DNA from: Corynebacterium comes
GTDB taxonomy: Bacteria > Actinomycetota > Actinomycetes > Mycobacteriales > Mycobacteriaceae
NCBI RefSeq assembly: GCF_009734405.1
Contig: NZ_CP046453.1
Location: 930,001 to 994,000, forward strand
Length of the DNA stretch: 64,000 nucleotides
Direction: 5' to 3'
Shown: one piece after another, positions 1 to 8,500 of the stretch
How positions within the stretch are numbered: the stretch's first letter is position 1
Layout: the number at the start of each line of letters is the position of its first letter
The notes under the pieces: generated by a model
What the model saw: the letters and a program-made list of their open reading frames with translations, nothing else
Database searches by the model: none
Told to the model about the DNA's origin: nothing
Position numbers and translations under genes: made by a program

Positions 1-58
1 CCTGGTTGCCCGTGCGACGGTCGAGCCGATCTCACGCTGAGGTGACCGGAGCCCTCGG

Positions 59-1555
59 TCATTCGGGCTCATTGCCGGAATCCCGACCCAGCAGGAACGG
101 TGTGGTGACCCCCTCGTAGGAGATGTGCGTCATCAGACCCTCGACGGCATGCGGCAGGTTGTGGCAGTGGTCCATCCAGATGCCCGGGTTGTCGGCGAGG
201 AAGATGACGTCGAAGGATTCGCCGGCGTCGACATCCAGCGAGTCCACCCACCACGGGCTGCCGCTCGCGGGTCGGCCGTCACGGGCGGTGACCAGCACGT
301 GATGGCCGTGCAGGTGCATCGGGTGTACTTCTGAGGAGCGGTTGGTGATGCGCATCGACACCACCTCCCCCTCGCGCACCATGTACATGGGCACGTGGCG
401 ACCCATCCGACCGTTGATGGTCCACCAGAATCCGGGGCGTCCGTCGAGGAATCCGATCCGTCGACCGATGTCGTAGTCGTAGGCGCGGTCGGGTGCGGCG
501 ACGTCGAAGGGAACGGCCGTCGGGGTGCCGTAACTCAGCAGGTCGAGTTCATGCGCGGGCGTCGGCGCCTCGGGTGCCCCGGTGCCCGGGGGGCCGAGCA
601 CCAGGGAAACTCCGGGGGACTGGACTCGGACGGCCCCGTCCCTGGGGACGGTCACCTCCAGATCCGCACGTGCCCCCGCTGCGAGCCGTATCCGTTGATT
701 CTTCACGACGCCCGGTTCGTGCAGGTTCCTTCCGTCGACGGCCAGTAGCCGGGGGTCCGCGCCTGCGACCCAGACCGAGGTGGTGACATTGTCCGTGTTG
801 ATGGCGCGTACGCGAACGGTCGTGCCCGGGGCCGTGTCCTTCCGGGTTTCCCCGGGTGTTCCCGCGATCGTGCGGGAACCGCCGGGGTAGGTGTGCATGA
901 GCATGGTGACGTCCGACGTCGGCCGCTCATCCGACCCGGGTTCGATCACCAGCGCACCGAAATGACCGCCGATCACCTGCTCGTGGGAGACCTGGTGCGC
1001 GTGGTACCAGTAGGTTCCCGGATCCTCGGCCACGAAACGGTAGGTGAAAGACCCGCCGGGTTTCACGGCGTCCTGGGTCACCCCGGCGACGCCGTCCATG
1101 GCGGCGGTGACGTCGACGCCGTGCCAGTGCACGGTGGTACCGTCCGCGATGTCGATGTTGTGCAGGACGACCTCCACCATGTCCCCCTGACGGGCACGGA
1201 TCTCGGGCCCGGGCGTGGAGCCGTTGAGCGTGTAGCCCTGGAATGAGCCTCCGTTGGAGTTCCTGAGGGTGGCGGACCGGGCCTTGAGTTCCATCCGGAC
1301 ATCGGCGGGCCGATCGGGGTCCGCCTGAAGGCCGGTGACGTCGACCTGGTCCGTGTGAGACGTCTGTGCCGGATGCGCCATACCCGTGGCGGCTGCCGGG
1401 GCGAGGGAGTATGTGGCGGGTACGCGGCTGTCCCACCAGAGCCACCCGAGCCCGAGGAGTACGACGCTGAGGATGATGACGACCGCCCGGCGGGCGGTCG
1501 TCGAAAAGCGGAGGTCTGCTCCCGAGCTTTCGGTGGGACGGTCCGGGTCAGACAC
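59..1555 (-). CDS. Membrane-anchored multicopper oxidase (CueO/laccase-like)
   Basis: Multicopper oxidase that probably oxidises Cu(I) or phenolic substrates outside the membrane using O2. From the chosen start the protein has about 498 residues. One hydrophobic segment near residues 22-43 should be an N-terminal anchor, followed by cupredoxin domains. The four copper-binding blocks are visible: HWHG at about 143, a HAH block at about 185, HPMHLHGHH at about 411 and HCHNLPHAVEGLM at about 463; the last holds the type-1 Cu His, Cys and Met. I chose the GTG at 1555 because it overlaps the end of the upstream membrane-protein gene by eight bases, a typical coupled start; an ORF extension to 1624 is Pro-rich and unlikely. 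Substrate is inferred from family only. Confidence 0.85.
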   Translation of the reverse strand: MSDPDRPTESSGADLRFSTTARRAVVIILSVVLLGLGWLWWDSRVPATYSLAPAAATGMAHPAQTSHTDQVDVTGLQADPDRPADVRMELKARSATLRNSNGGSFQGYTLNGSTPGPEIRARQGDMVEVVLHNIDIADGTTVHWHGVDVTAAMDGVAGVTQDAVKPGGSFTYRFVAEDPGTYWYHAHQVSHEQVIGGHFGALVIEPGSDERPTSDVTMLMHTYPGGSRTIAGTPGETRKDTAPGTTVRVRAINTDNVTTSVWVAGADPRLLAVDGRNLHEPGVVKNQRIRLAAGARADLEVTVPRDGAVRVQSPGVSLVLGPPGTGAPEAPTPAHELDLLSYGTPTAVPFDVAAPDRAYDYDIGRRIGFLDGRPGFWWTINGRMGRHVPMYMVREGEVVSMRITNRSSEVHPMHLHGHHVLVTARDGRPASGSPWWVDSLDVDAGESFDVIFLADNPGIWMDHCHNLPHAVEGLMTHISYEGVTTPFLLGRDSGNEPE

Positions 1556-2030
1556 CACTGCCCACGATGGGACGGGACGGTGCGGCTGCCGGGGCGGCGG
1601 CCCGGGTGACGTGCCTGGTCTCAAGTGCGCGGGCGGCTGTGAGCGCGGTGCCGAAGATCAGCAGAGCGTTGAAGCCGTGGAGGAAGGCCAGGAAGGGGAT
1701 CGACGGGGCCGTCAGGCCGAGTGTCACCTGAATACCGACGAGGATGGCGACCAGGGCGGCGAGTCCCAGTGCTCGACGGTCGTGAACCAGATAGCCCACG
1801 ATCAGGAGGATGGCGGCCACGACCGGGATCACGTACGTACCGGAAATCGAGTGGATGACCACACCCCACACTTCCGGGAAGGGAGGAGGGCTGGACGTGT
1901 CGGACATGTCAATCGTCCCTCCCTCGGCCAGGTGTTTTCCGGCGCCGGCGGCGAACCAGGCCTCGGAGGCGGCCTGCAGCATGACAAGTCCACACATGAC
2001 GAAGGCGATCGAGCGGTAGGCAGTTCTCAT
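1548..2030 (-). CDS. Small four-helix membrane protein coupled to multicopper oxidase
   Basis: Integral membrane protein of 160 residues with about four hydrophobic helices: an N-terminal helix or signal anchor, then three closely spaced helices towards the C-terminus. I do not recognise a named family with certainty; DoxX-like and DUF6220-like proteins have this size and layout. The ATG at 2030 is preceded by AGAGGAG on the minus strand. The stop overlaps the GTG of the oxidase, so the two are probably made together, and this protein may be a membrane partner of the oxidase. That role is inference from coupling alone. Confidence 0.7.
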   Translation of the reverse strand: MRTAYRSIAFVMCGLVMLQAASEAWFAAGAGKHLAEGGTIDMSDTSSPPPFPEVWGVVIHSISGTYVIPVVAAILLIVGYLVHDRRALGLAALVAILVGIQVTLGLTAPSIPFLAFLHGFNALLIFGTALTAARALETRHVTRAAAPAAAPSRPIVGSGV

Positions 2031-2051
2031 GATGACTCCTCTGGAGATAGG

Positions 2052-2068
2052 GCCCACCTCCGGTGGGC
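2052..2068 (-). promoter_or_regulatory. Short perfect hairpin in leader of the oxidase operon
   Basis: GCCCACC and GGTGGGC form a perfect 7-bp inverted repeat with a 3-base loop, 22 bases upstream of the ATG at 2030. It could be a leader hairpin next to the ribosome binding site or a protein operator. I did not find a recognisable copper-regulator box around it. Confidence 0.35.
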
Positions 2069-2259
2069 GCTGCTGTTGGCGGCAAGGAGTACATCAAGGG
2101 GGGAACGCGTCAACTCATTGACTTCAGTTAACGCCGCCGGGAAGCGCCGAGTCAAGGAGCCTGAGGTTAAGTTTTGGCCAAGGTCTCCACTATGGAATGT
2201 GCATGTTGACCAGGCGTGATAAGGGGAAAAACAGTCAGTGCCCGGGGAGGACAGGCTGT

Positions 2260-2265
2260 TAGAAT
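2260..2265 (+). promoter_or_regulatory. -10 element TAGAAT of leaderless promoter
   Basis: TAGAAT lies six bases before the ATG at 2272, so transcription is expected to start at or next to the A of the start codon. No ribosome binding site is visible upstream, which fits a leaderless mRNA. Confidence 0.6.
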
Positions 2266-2271
2266 CCGGCC

Positions 2272-3429
2272 ATGCGACGACTCCTTGCCATTGCGGCTGT
2301 CACCTCCCTGTCCCTGACGTTCACCGCGTGCGCCGGGGCGAACCCACTGTCCTCCGGTTCCTCCGACGGTTCCTCGCAGGTGACCCCGCAGCTTCCCTTC
2401 AGTGGACTGGAGGCGTTCGCGGTCGCGGAGCACGGCTCCTTCGACGAGGGCTGGGCCATGAGCTTCCTTCCCGGCACCGATCATCTGCTCGTCTCCGAGC
2501 GGGGCGGTTCGCTGCAGTTGCGGGACCAGCGGACCGGTGAGGTCACCCAGGTCAGCGGCATGCCGGACGTGCACCATGCCGGGCAGGCGGGCATGCACGA
2601 CATCATCCTCGGCCCCGATTTCGAGACTGACGGCACCGTCTACCTCAGCTGGGTCCGCGACCATGATCTCGGCGCCCAGGGGGTGGTGGGGCGGGGGACG
2701 CTGGACCCCGACACGGCGGCACTGACTGATCTCGACGTCATCTGGGAGCAGACGCCCACCTCAGGCGACGGACACTTCTCGTTGCGCATGCTCATCCGGG
2801 ACGCGCACCTGTTCGTCACCTCGGGCGACCGCCAGAAGTTCGGTCCCGCCCAGGAGAAGGAGACGAACCTGGGTGCGGTCGTACGCCTCACCCTCGACGG
2901 GGAGCCTGCACCGGCCAACCCCTGGGCGGAGGAGGGGGGCGTGGCGGCCGAGCTGTGGACGATCGGGCACCGCAATCCGCTGGGCATCGCGGAGGACGAA
3001 GAAGGCAACCTCTGGGTATCCGAAATGGGCCCCCGGGGCGGCGACGAACTCAACCTGCTGGTCGAGGGGCAGAACTACGGCTGGCCGGAGGCCTCGATGG
3101 GGGTGCATTACGACGGTTCCCCCATTCCGGATCACGCCTCCGGCGATGGTTTCCAGGCCCCGGCAGAATACTGGGTGCCGTCCATCTCGCCGGGGAGTTT
3201 GATGATCTACCGCGGCGAGCTTTTCGAAGGCTGGCAGGGCAACGCTTTTATCGGTGGCCTGTCCGGTGAACGTCTGGTCCGGGTACAGATCGACGGCACC
3301 CGCGCGGACGCCGTCGAACAGTGGGACATGGGCGAGCGTATCCGGGCAGTTGCCGAGGCCCCCGACGGTGCCCTCTGGGTCCTGGAGGACGGCAACCGCG
3401 GGCGCCTGCTGGAACTGCGCCCTGCCTGA
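2272..3429 (+). CDS. PQQ-dependent sugar dehydrogenase-like lipoprotein
   Basis: Soluble aldose/sorbosone dehydrogenase-type six-bladed beta-propeller of 385 residues, exported as a lipoprotein. The N-terminus MRRLLAIAAV leads into a hydrophobic stretch ending FTAC, with Cys near residue 20 as the lipidation site. Family motifs visible include VHHAGQAGMHDI near 100, GHRNPLGI near 230 and GPRGGDELN followed by GQNYGWP near 250-270. It would oxidise sugars or related alcohols with PQQ and pass electrons to an unknown acceptor; no PQQ biosynthesis gene is in this window, so cofactor and substrate are uncertain. It is a single gene with its own leaderless promoter and converges on the BCCT transporter with six bases between stops. 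Confidence 0.85.
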   Translation: MRRLLAIAAVTSLSLTFTACAGANPLSSGSSDGSSQVTPQLPFSGLEAFAVAEHGSFDEGWAMSFLPGTDHLLVSERGGSLQLRDQRTGEVTQVSGMPDVHHAGQAGMHDIILGPDFETDGTVYLSWVRDHDLGAQGVVGRGTLDPDTAALTDLDVIWEQTPTSGDGHFSLRMLIRDAHLFVTSGDRQKFGPAQEKETNLGAVVRLTLDGEPAPANPWAEEGGVAAELWTIGHRNPLGIAEDEEGNLWVSEMGPRGGDELNLLVEGQNYGWPEASMGVHYDGSPIPDHASGDGFQAPAEYWVPSISPGSLMIYRGELFEGWQGNAFIGGLSGERLVRVQIDGTRADAVEQWDMGERIRAVAEAPDGALWVLEDGNRGRLLELRPA

Positions 3430-3435
3430 CCAGAC

Positions 3436-5397
3436 CTACCCGCTCGGCGGCGTCTGACCGTCCCTCAGGTCGGTGGCGCCGTCGAACAAGGCAGCTTTCT
3501 CCGGAGTGGTGTCGTCCGCCCACTGGCCGCTCTCGTAGTCGTAGTCGATCTCGTTGCCCTCGTCGTCGGTCCGCTGGTACCAGTCGGTCACCCGCTCGGA
3601 GGTGGAATCAAAGTGTGCGCCCGCGCCGCGGCCCTTCGGAGCAGAGGAAACCGTGAGCTCGAAGTCGTCTCCGTGTTCCTCGAGACCGCGGACCACCGCA
3701 TTCTGGACGGCAGCACTGGCGTAGGTCCGTCGAATGGCGGCCGGATCCGTGGTCAGGTCCCGCAGGAAAGCGACGGTGAGCAGAATCAGCACCACCGAGA
3801 AAGGCAGGGCGATCAGGATGGTGAGGTTCTGCAGCGAGGTCAGGGCGGTCTCGCCACCGGCCAACAGCATCACCGCGGCGATTCCCATCATGCACAGGCC
3901 CCAGAACACCACGACGAACTTGTTGGGCGCGGGGTTACCCTTCGAGGACATGGTGCCCATGACCACGGACGCGGAGTCGGCGGAGGTGACGAAGAAGATC
4001 GCCAGCACCAGGATGAGCAGGAACGGGGTGATCGCGTTGAGCGGCAGCTGGTCGAACAGGGCGAAGAGCACCTGCTCATTGCCGGCAGTGCCGTCGAAGG
4101 CCTCGACGCCCTCGCGGTTGAAGTTGATGGCCGCGCCACCGAAGATGGTGAACGCCAGGATGAGGATGAAGCTGGGCACCGCGATGGTCACCAGCGCGAA
4201 TTCACGAATCGTGCGTCCACGCGAAATGCGGGCGATGAACATGCCCACGAACGGGGTCCAGGCGATCCACCAGGCCCAGTAGAAGGACGTCCACCAGCCC
4301 TGGAACTCCACGGTTTCCTCGCCCCAGGTCAAGGACTTGCCCATCATCGGAAGCATCTGGTCGAGATAGGTGGCCACGCCGGAGGGGATGAGGTTGAGCA
4401 GGAAGAGTGTCGGTCCGAAGAGGAACACGAAGGCGATCAGCGACAAGGTCAGGCTGATGTTGATGTTGGACAGATAGCGGATGCCGCGGGACACACCGGA
4501 GACGGCGCTGATGATGAATCCCGCGCCCAGTACGCCGATGATCAGCAGGATCCCGTTGTTGGTCAGCGGACCTGCCCCGGAGATGATCTCCACGCCTTTA
4601 CCGATCTGCAGGGCAGAGAGACCGAGGGTGGCTGCGGTTCCGAAGAGAGTGGCGATGATGGCCAGGATGTCGATGATCCGGCCGGCCAACCCCTCGGTGT
4701 TCTTGGCGCCGAGAAGGGAAAGGAAAACAGAGCTGATCAGTGACGCCCGGCCGCGACGGTAGGTCGAGTAGGCCAGAGCGCCTCCCACCAGGGCGTACAG
4801 ACCCCAGATAGCCAGGCCCCAGTGGAAGTGGGACTGTGCCAGCGCCTGGTGGAGCGCCTCCCGGGTACCCGCCTCGACGGTGTGCGGAGGCGGCGACAGG
4901 AAGTGGGAGAGGGGTTCGGAGGGGCCGAAGAAGAAGATGCCCACGCCGATGCCGGCGCCGAACATCATGGCCACCCAGGAGAAGCGGGAGAACTCGGGCG
5001 TATCGGTGTCCTTGCCCAGCGGAATATGGCCGAAGCGGGAAAACGCCAGGAACAGCATGACCAGCAGGCCCATGGCCATGACGAGGCTGAGGAGCCAGGA
5101 GGCGTTGATCATCGCCCATGAGAAGGCGACGGAGGATACTTCGCCGACAGACGAGGGATTGATGATGCCCCATGCGATGAAGGCGATGATGAGCACGGCC
5201 GTGGAGAAGAACACCACACGATCCAGGCCGAACTGCCTGCGTTGATCCTCCACGCTGATACCGGGAACGAGCCCCGGGTGGAGATTATGCGGATAGAGTG
5301 CTTCGGAGGCACCCTTCAACGGGTCCAGAATTCGTTGAGCCACATGACTCGGTCTGTGTTCCTGCTGTTCAGGGCGCTTCCTCGGAGACGGGGGCAT
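3436..5397 (-). CDS. BCCT-family betaine/carnitine/choline-type transporter
   Basis: Sodium-coupled uptake of a quaternary ammonium osmoprotectant such as betaine or ectoine. The protein has 653 residues from the ATG at 5397, which has GAGGA five bases upstream; a GTG at 5409 is in frame but lies in that site. About 12 membrane segments span residues 60-550. The BCCT glycine motif appears as MFGAGIGVGIFFFGPSEP, and the tryptophan segment as WWTSFYWAWWIAWTPFVGMF followed by RISRGRTIREF. A charged cytosolic tail of about 100 residues follows the last helix, as in osmosensing corynebacterial transporters (BetP, EctP, LcoP). Which substrate it carries cannot be read from the sequence. Confidence 0.9.
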   Translation of the reverse strand: MPPSPRKRPEQQEHRPSHVAQRILDPLKGASEALYPHNLHPGLVPGISVEDQRRQFGLDRVVFFSTAVLIIAFIAWGIINPSSVGEVSSVAFSWAMINASWLLSLVMAMGLLVMLFLAFSRFGHIPLGKDTDTPEFSRFSWVAMMFGAGIGVGIFFFGPSEPLSHFLSPPPHTVEAGTREALHQALAQSHFHWGLAIWGLYALVGGALAYSTYRRGRASLISSVFLSLLGAKNTEGLAGRIIDILAIIATLFGTAATLGLSALQIGKGVEIISGAGPLTNNGILLIIGVLGAGFIISAVSGVSRGIRYLSNINISLTLSLIAFVFLFGPTLFLLNLIPSGVATYLDQMLPMMGKSLTWGEETVEFQGWWTSFYWAWWIAWTPFVGMFIARISRGRTIREFALVTIAVPSFILILAFTIFGGAAINFNREGVEAFDGTAGNEQVLFALFDQLPLNAITPFLLILVLAIFFVTSADSASVVMGTMSSKGNPAPNKFVVVFWGLCMMGIAAVMLLAGGETALTSLQNLTILIALPFSVVLILLTVAFLRDLTTDPAAIRRTYASAAVQNAVVRGLEEHGDDFELTVSSAPKGRGAGAHFDSTSERVTDWYQRTDDEGNEIDYDYESGQWADDTTPEKAALFDGATDLRDGQTPPSG

Positions 5398-5773
5398 GGT
5401 TTTCCTCACTGTGATGGCGTTGCTTGATCGGTGACCGGTCGGCCGACTGCTGTTTTCGGTATTTCCACGGGGATCTGTGGAGACCTTGGAGTGGACTGGT
5501 TCCGGCTGCGACTGTTGGTGGGCGGCTCGGCTACGAGGCTGCTATCGCCCCTGCGGGAGAGACCCGTCTTTCGGCACAGGGATCCCGTACGTCTATGTGA
5601 TGGACGGTGGCGTCACCGTCCAGCCCTTCGATGCCACCTCGGTGGCCAGGGCCGGACAGCTGCCATTTACGGTCAGGGTCCCTGGTGGACTCTCAGGACT
5701 TTAGTCCGAACCGGGTGGGGTTGGCCAACCTGAGAGGCGCCTCCTCGATGGACATTGGTCGGTGAGCGCGACG
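5398..5773. other. Hairpin-rich non-coding region upstream of BCCT and fdh genes
   Basis: No convincing gene is present; open frames on both strands have poor composition and no start signal. The stretch carries several dyads: GGACGGTG-GCGT-CACCGTCC at 5602-5621, GCCACC-TC-GGTGGC at 5633-5646, and CTCTCAGG at 5690-5697 facing CCTGAGAG at 5730-5737. On the plus strand GGGAGAGAC near 5555 can pair with GACTCTC near 5688. It could be a structured leader RNA for either divergent transcript. GGGAGAG and CTCTCAGG are hallmark strings of glycine riboswitches, but the central CCGAAGG core is missing, so I do not call one. Confidence 0.4.
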
Positions 5774-5779
5774 TAGAGT
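5774..5779 (+). promoter_or_regulatory. Putative -10 (TAGAGT) for the fdh operon
   Basis: TAGAGT lies about 85 bases before the ATG of the DUF6457 gene. The predicted leader then contains the GTGTTCGG/CCGAACAC dyad. No good -35 at normal spacing was found, which is common for corynebacterial promoters. Confidence 0.35.
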
Positions 5780-5791
5780 GTGCTCAGGAGT

Positions 5792-5820
5792 GTGTTCGGC
5801 GAATCGTCCACACCGAACAC
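5792..5820 (+). promoter_or_regulatory. Perfect 8-bp dyad in the fdh operon leader
   Basis: GTGTTCGG at 5792-5799 and CCGAACAC at 5813-5820 are exact inverted complements separated by 13 bases. It lies between the putative promoter and the first gene, so it may be a regulator-binding operator or a leader hairpin. The arms do not match a regulator site that I know. Confidence 0.4.
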
Positions 5821-5862
5821 TCAATCGCCCCGGAACGCCTTCAGAGATGGAGCGAAACACGC

Positions 5863-6153
5863 ATGAGCGAAAAGAAGTCCGACCCGGATCTGGAGAATGC
5901 GCACGTCTGGCTGGAGTCCGTCTCCGCCGGGCTGGGCCAGGATCCGGCGGTGATCCAGGCGCTGGTCAATGAGCTGCTCGACCTCACCCGGGACGTGGCA
6001 CACGGCCCCTCCCGACCGGCGGCGCCGCTCACCGCCTTCCTGGTGGGTCTGGCCAGTGGCCGGGCGGTGGGAACTGACGCGGGGCCGGAAGCGGTCGTCG
6101 ATAAGGCGCGGGAGAACATCGGACAGGTCCTTCACCTGCTCCGGAAGGCCTAA
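5863..6153 (+). CDS. DUF6457 protein of the formate dehydrogenase locus
   Basis: Small helical protein of 96 residues, running from MSEKKSDPDL to VLHLLRKA. It resembles the DUF6457 domain that occurs alone or fused to MobA-like molybdenum cofactor nucleotidyltransferases in actinobacteria. The ATG at 5863 has GGAG 10 bases upstream; an in-frame longer ORF starts within the leader dyad and is rejected. It precedes fdhF by about 30 bases. In C. glutamicum a small gene of this type (cg0617) also sits with fdhF and fdhD and is needed for formate oxidation. A role in molybdopterin cofactor handling is inference. Confidence 0.75.
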   Translation: MSEKKSDPDLENAHVWLESVSAGLGQDPAVIQALVNELLDLTRDVAHGPSRPAAPLTAFLVGLASGRAVGTDAGPEAVVDKARENIGQVLHLLRKA

Positions 6154-6172
6154 CAGGGCCATTCGGGGCGGC

Positions 6173-6178
6173 TAGAGT
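6173..6178 (+). promoter_or_regulatory. Internal -10 TAGAGT before fdhF
   Basis: TAGAGT is six bases before the ATG at 6185, the leaderless arrangement seen at many genes here. It suggests that fdhF has its own start site in addition to read-through from the DUF6457 gene. Confidence 0.5.
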
Positions 6179-6184
6179 GTGATC

Positions 6185-8500
6185 ATGGCTACTCCTCGTC
6201 CCCAGGGTCCCCAGGTTTCCGCTGTCAATGCCGTCGCCAACGAATTCGACCACCCGAAGATCACCCGGCGGCCCAGGGCCGCGGCCGGTCTACCCGGGAT
6301 AGTCCACGCCATGCAGCACGCGGTACCCGCCCGTGGCATCCTGCCGCTGCTGACCATGAACAAACACGGCGGCGTGGACTGTCCGGGCTGCGCCTGGCCG
6401 GAACCCGCCCAGGGCGACATCGGCTTCGTGGAGTTCTGCGAGAACGGCGCGAAGGCCATCGCGGAGGAGACCACGCCGGACCGTGCGGGGGTCGATTTCT
6501 GGGCGCGGCATTCTGTCCAGAGCCTCCGGGAGAAGACCGACCACTGGCTGGGCAAGCAGGGCAGGATCACCACTCCACTGCTCTATGACCGTTCCACCGG
6601 CGACGAGCACTACCGCCCCGTCAGCTGGGATGAGGCCTACCGGATCATCGCCGATCAGCTGAAGCGGACCAGTCCGGAGGAGGCCATCTGGTACACCTCC
6701 GGCCGCGCCTCCAACGAGGCGGCCTACATGTTCGGGCTGCTGGCCCGCCGCCACGGCAGCAATAACCTGCCGGACTGCGGCAACATGTGCCACGAGTCCA
6801 CGGGCACCGCCTTAACGGAGACCCTCGGCCTGGGCAAGGGGTCGGTGACCATGAATGACTTCCACATCACCGACCTGCTGATCTCTGTGGGACAGAACCC
6901 GGGCACCAACCACCCGCGTGCGCTGACCGCCTTCGAGAAGTGCAAGGCCAACGGCGGCAGGATCCTGGCCATCAATCCGATCCCGGAGACCGGCCTGATC
7001 GCGTTTTCCGGACCGCAGTCCATCAAGGGGGTGCTGGGGATCTCCGAGAAGCTGGCGGATGAGTACCTGCAGGTCCGTCTCGACGGGGACCGTGCCTTCT
7101 TCCAGGCCCTGAACCGCGAGCTGATCCGCCGCGACGCCATCGACCACGAATTCCTGGACAAGTTCTGTTCCGGGGTCGAGGAGACCATCGCACACCTGGG
7201 CAGCCTCGATGACGAGGAACTGTTGCGCGGCTGCGGTCTGACGATGGAGGAGGTCCAGAAGGCCGCGGACATGGTCGAGGAGTCGCGCAGCATCATCGTC
7301 ACCTGGACCCTGGGCGTGACCCAGCACAAGAACGCCGTCTACACCATCCGCGAGATGGTCAACTTCCTGCTGCTGACCGGCAACATCGGCCGGCCCGGGG
7401 CCGGTACCGCCCCGCTCCGGGGCCACTCCAACGTCCAGGGCAACCGCACCGTGGGCATCTGGGAGAAGATGCCGGAGAGATTCCTGCAGGCGCTGGAGGA
7501 CCGCTTCGGTTTCGACGTCCCCCGCGAACCCGGCCTGGACACCGTCGACGCGCTGCGTGCGATGTGGCAGGGAAAAACCAGGTTCTTCATGTCGCTCGGC
7601 GGCAACCTGGTGCGCGTGGGATCGGACACCACCCGCCTGGAGAAGGCCATGAGCAACCAGGAACTCACCGTCCACCTGTCCACCAAGCCCAACGGCTCCC
7701 ACGCCTGGCCGGGGGAGAAGTCCCTCATCCTGCCGGTCAGGGCGCGTACCGACGAGGACGTCCAGGCCTCCGGCCGGCAGCGGCTGACGGTGGAGAACTC
7801 GGTCGGCGTGGTCTCCGCCTCCCTGGGCAGGCGCAGGGCGAACAAGGATCTCAACCTCCAGTCCGAGCCCGGGATCATCGGCCACATCGGCCACCACACC
7901 TTCGGGGATGACTTCTGGCTGCCCATGGTCGATGACTACGGCGTCGTGCGTGACCACATCGAGGCCACCATCAGGGGCTTCGACGACTACAACGGGCGGA
8001 TCCAGAATCCGGGTGGTTTCGCGCTGCCGAACGGTCCCCGCGAACGCGTCTTCCACACGCTGACCGGCAGGGCCCAGCTCACGGTGAACCAGACCGACGT
8101 CATCGACCTGCCCGAGGGATACCTTCTGCTGCAGACCGTGCGTTCCCACGACCAGTTCAACTCCACCATCTACGGTCTGGACGACCGCTACCGCGGGGTG
8201 AAGAACGGCCGCCGGGTGGTCTTCGTCAACCCGGAGGACGCCCGGGAGCGCGGCCTGCGTGACGGTGACCTGGTGGACATCGTCTCCGTCTTCCAGGGTG
8301 AGGAGCGTCGGGCGCCCAGCTTCCGGGTCGTGGAGTACCCCTCCGCCCGGGACTGCGTGACCACCTACTTCCCCGAGGCCAATGTCCTGGTGCCGATGGA
8401 CATGGTCGCCGAGAAGTCGAACACCCCGGTCTCCAAGTCGGTGGTCGTGCGTCTTGAGCCGCTGGGAACACGCGCGGAAAATATCGCGGAGGCGAAGTAG
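6185..8500 (+). CDS. fdhF: Formate dehydrogenase-like molybdopterin oxidoreductase (FdhF/YdeP type)
   Basis: Molybdopterin enzyme of about 771 residues that by corynebacterial precedent oxidises formate to CO2; the electron acceptor is not known. It belongs to the YdeP-like branch: instead of the usual N-terminal four-cysteine iron-sulfur motif it has only the pair CPGC near residue 60. The sequence NMCHEST places a cysteine at about 202 where the Mo ligand is expected (inference). The C-terminal molybdopterin dinucleotide-binding domain is present (HDQFNSTIYGLDDRYRG onward). I chose ATG 6185 over the GTG at 6179 because of the TAGAGT spacing. No iron-sulfur or cytochrome partner subunit is encoded nearby. 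fdhD follows with no gap. Confidence 0.9.
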   Translation: MATPRPQGPQVSAVNAVANEFDHPKITRRPRAAAGLPGIVHAMQHAVPARGILPLLTMNKHGGVDCPGCAWPEPAQGDIGFVEFCENGAKAIAEETTPDRAGVDFWARHSVQSLREKTDHWLGKQGRITTPLLYDRSTGDEHYRPVSWDEAYRIIADQLKRTSPEEAIWYTSGRASNEAAYMFGLLARRHGSNNLPDCGNMCHESTGTALTETLGLGKGSVTMNDFHITDLLISVGQNPGTNHPRALTAFEKCKANGGRILAINPIPETGLIAFSGPQSIKGVLGISEKLADEYLQVRLDGDRAFFQALNRELIRRDAIDHEFLDKFCSGVEETIAHLGSLDDEELLRGCGLTMEEVQKAADMVEESRSIIVTWTLGVTQHKNAVYTIREMVNFLLLTGNIGRPGAGTAPLRGHSNVQGNRTVGIWEKMPERFLQALEDRFGFDVPREPGLDTVDALRAMWQGKTRFFMSLGGNLVRVGSDTTRLEKAMSNQELTVHLSTKPNGSHAWPGEKSLILPVRARTDEDVQASGRQRLTVENSVGVVSASLGRRRANKDLNLQSEPGIIGHIGHHTFGDDFWLPMVDDYGVVRDHIEATIRGFDDYNGRIQNPGGFALPNGPRERVFHTLTGRAQLTVNQTDVIDLPEGYLLLQTVRSHDQFNSTIYGLDDRYRGVKNGRRVVFVNPEDARERGLRDGDLVDIVSVFQGEERRAPSFRVVEYPSARDCVTTYFPEANVLVPMDMVAEKSNTPVSKSVVVRLEPLGTRAENIAEAK

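Noticed and set aside
3613..4743. Plus-strand frame antisense to the BCCT transporter
   Set aside because: Low-complexity Gln/Glu/Gly/His composition, no start signal, and the opposite strand encodes a clear transporter.
5550..5720. Glycine riboswitch
   Set aside because: GGGAGAG and CTCTCAGG are present, but the conserved CCGAAGG core between P2 and P3 is missing and the neighbouring genes are not glycine-related. Kept as an unexplained structured region.
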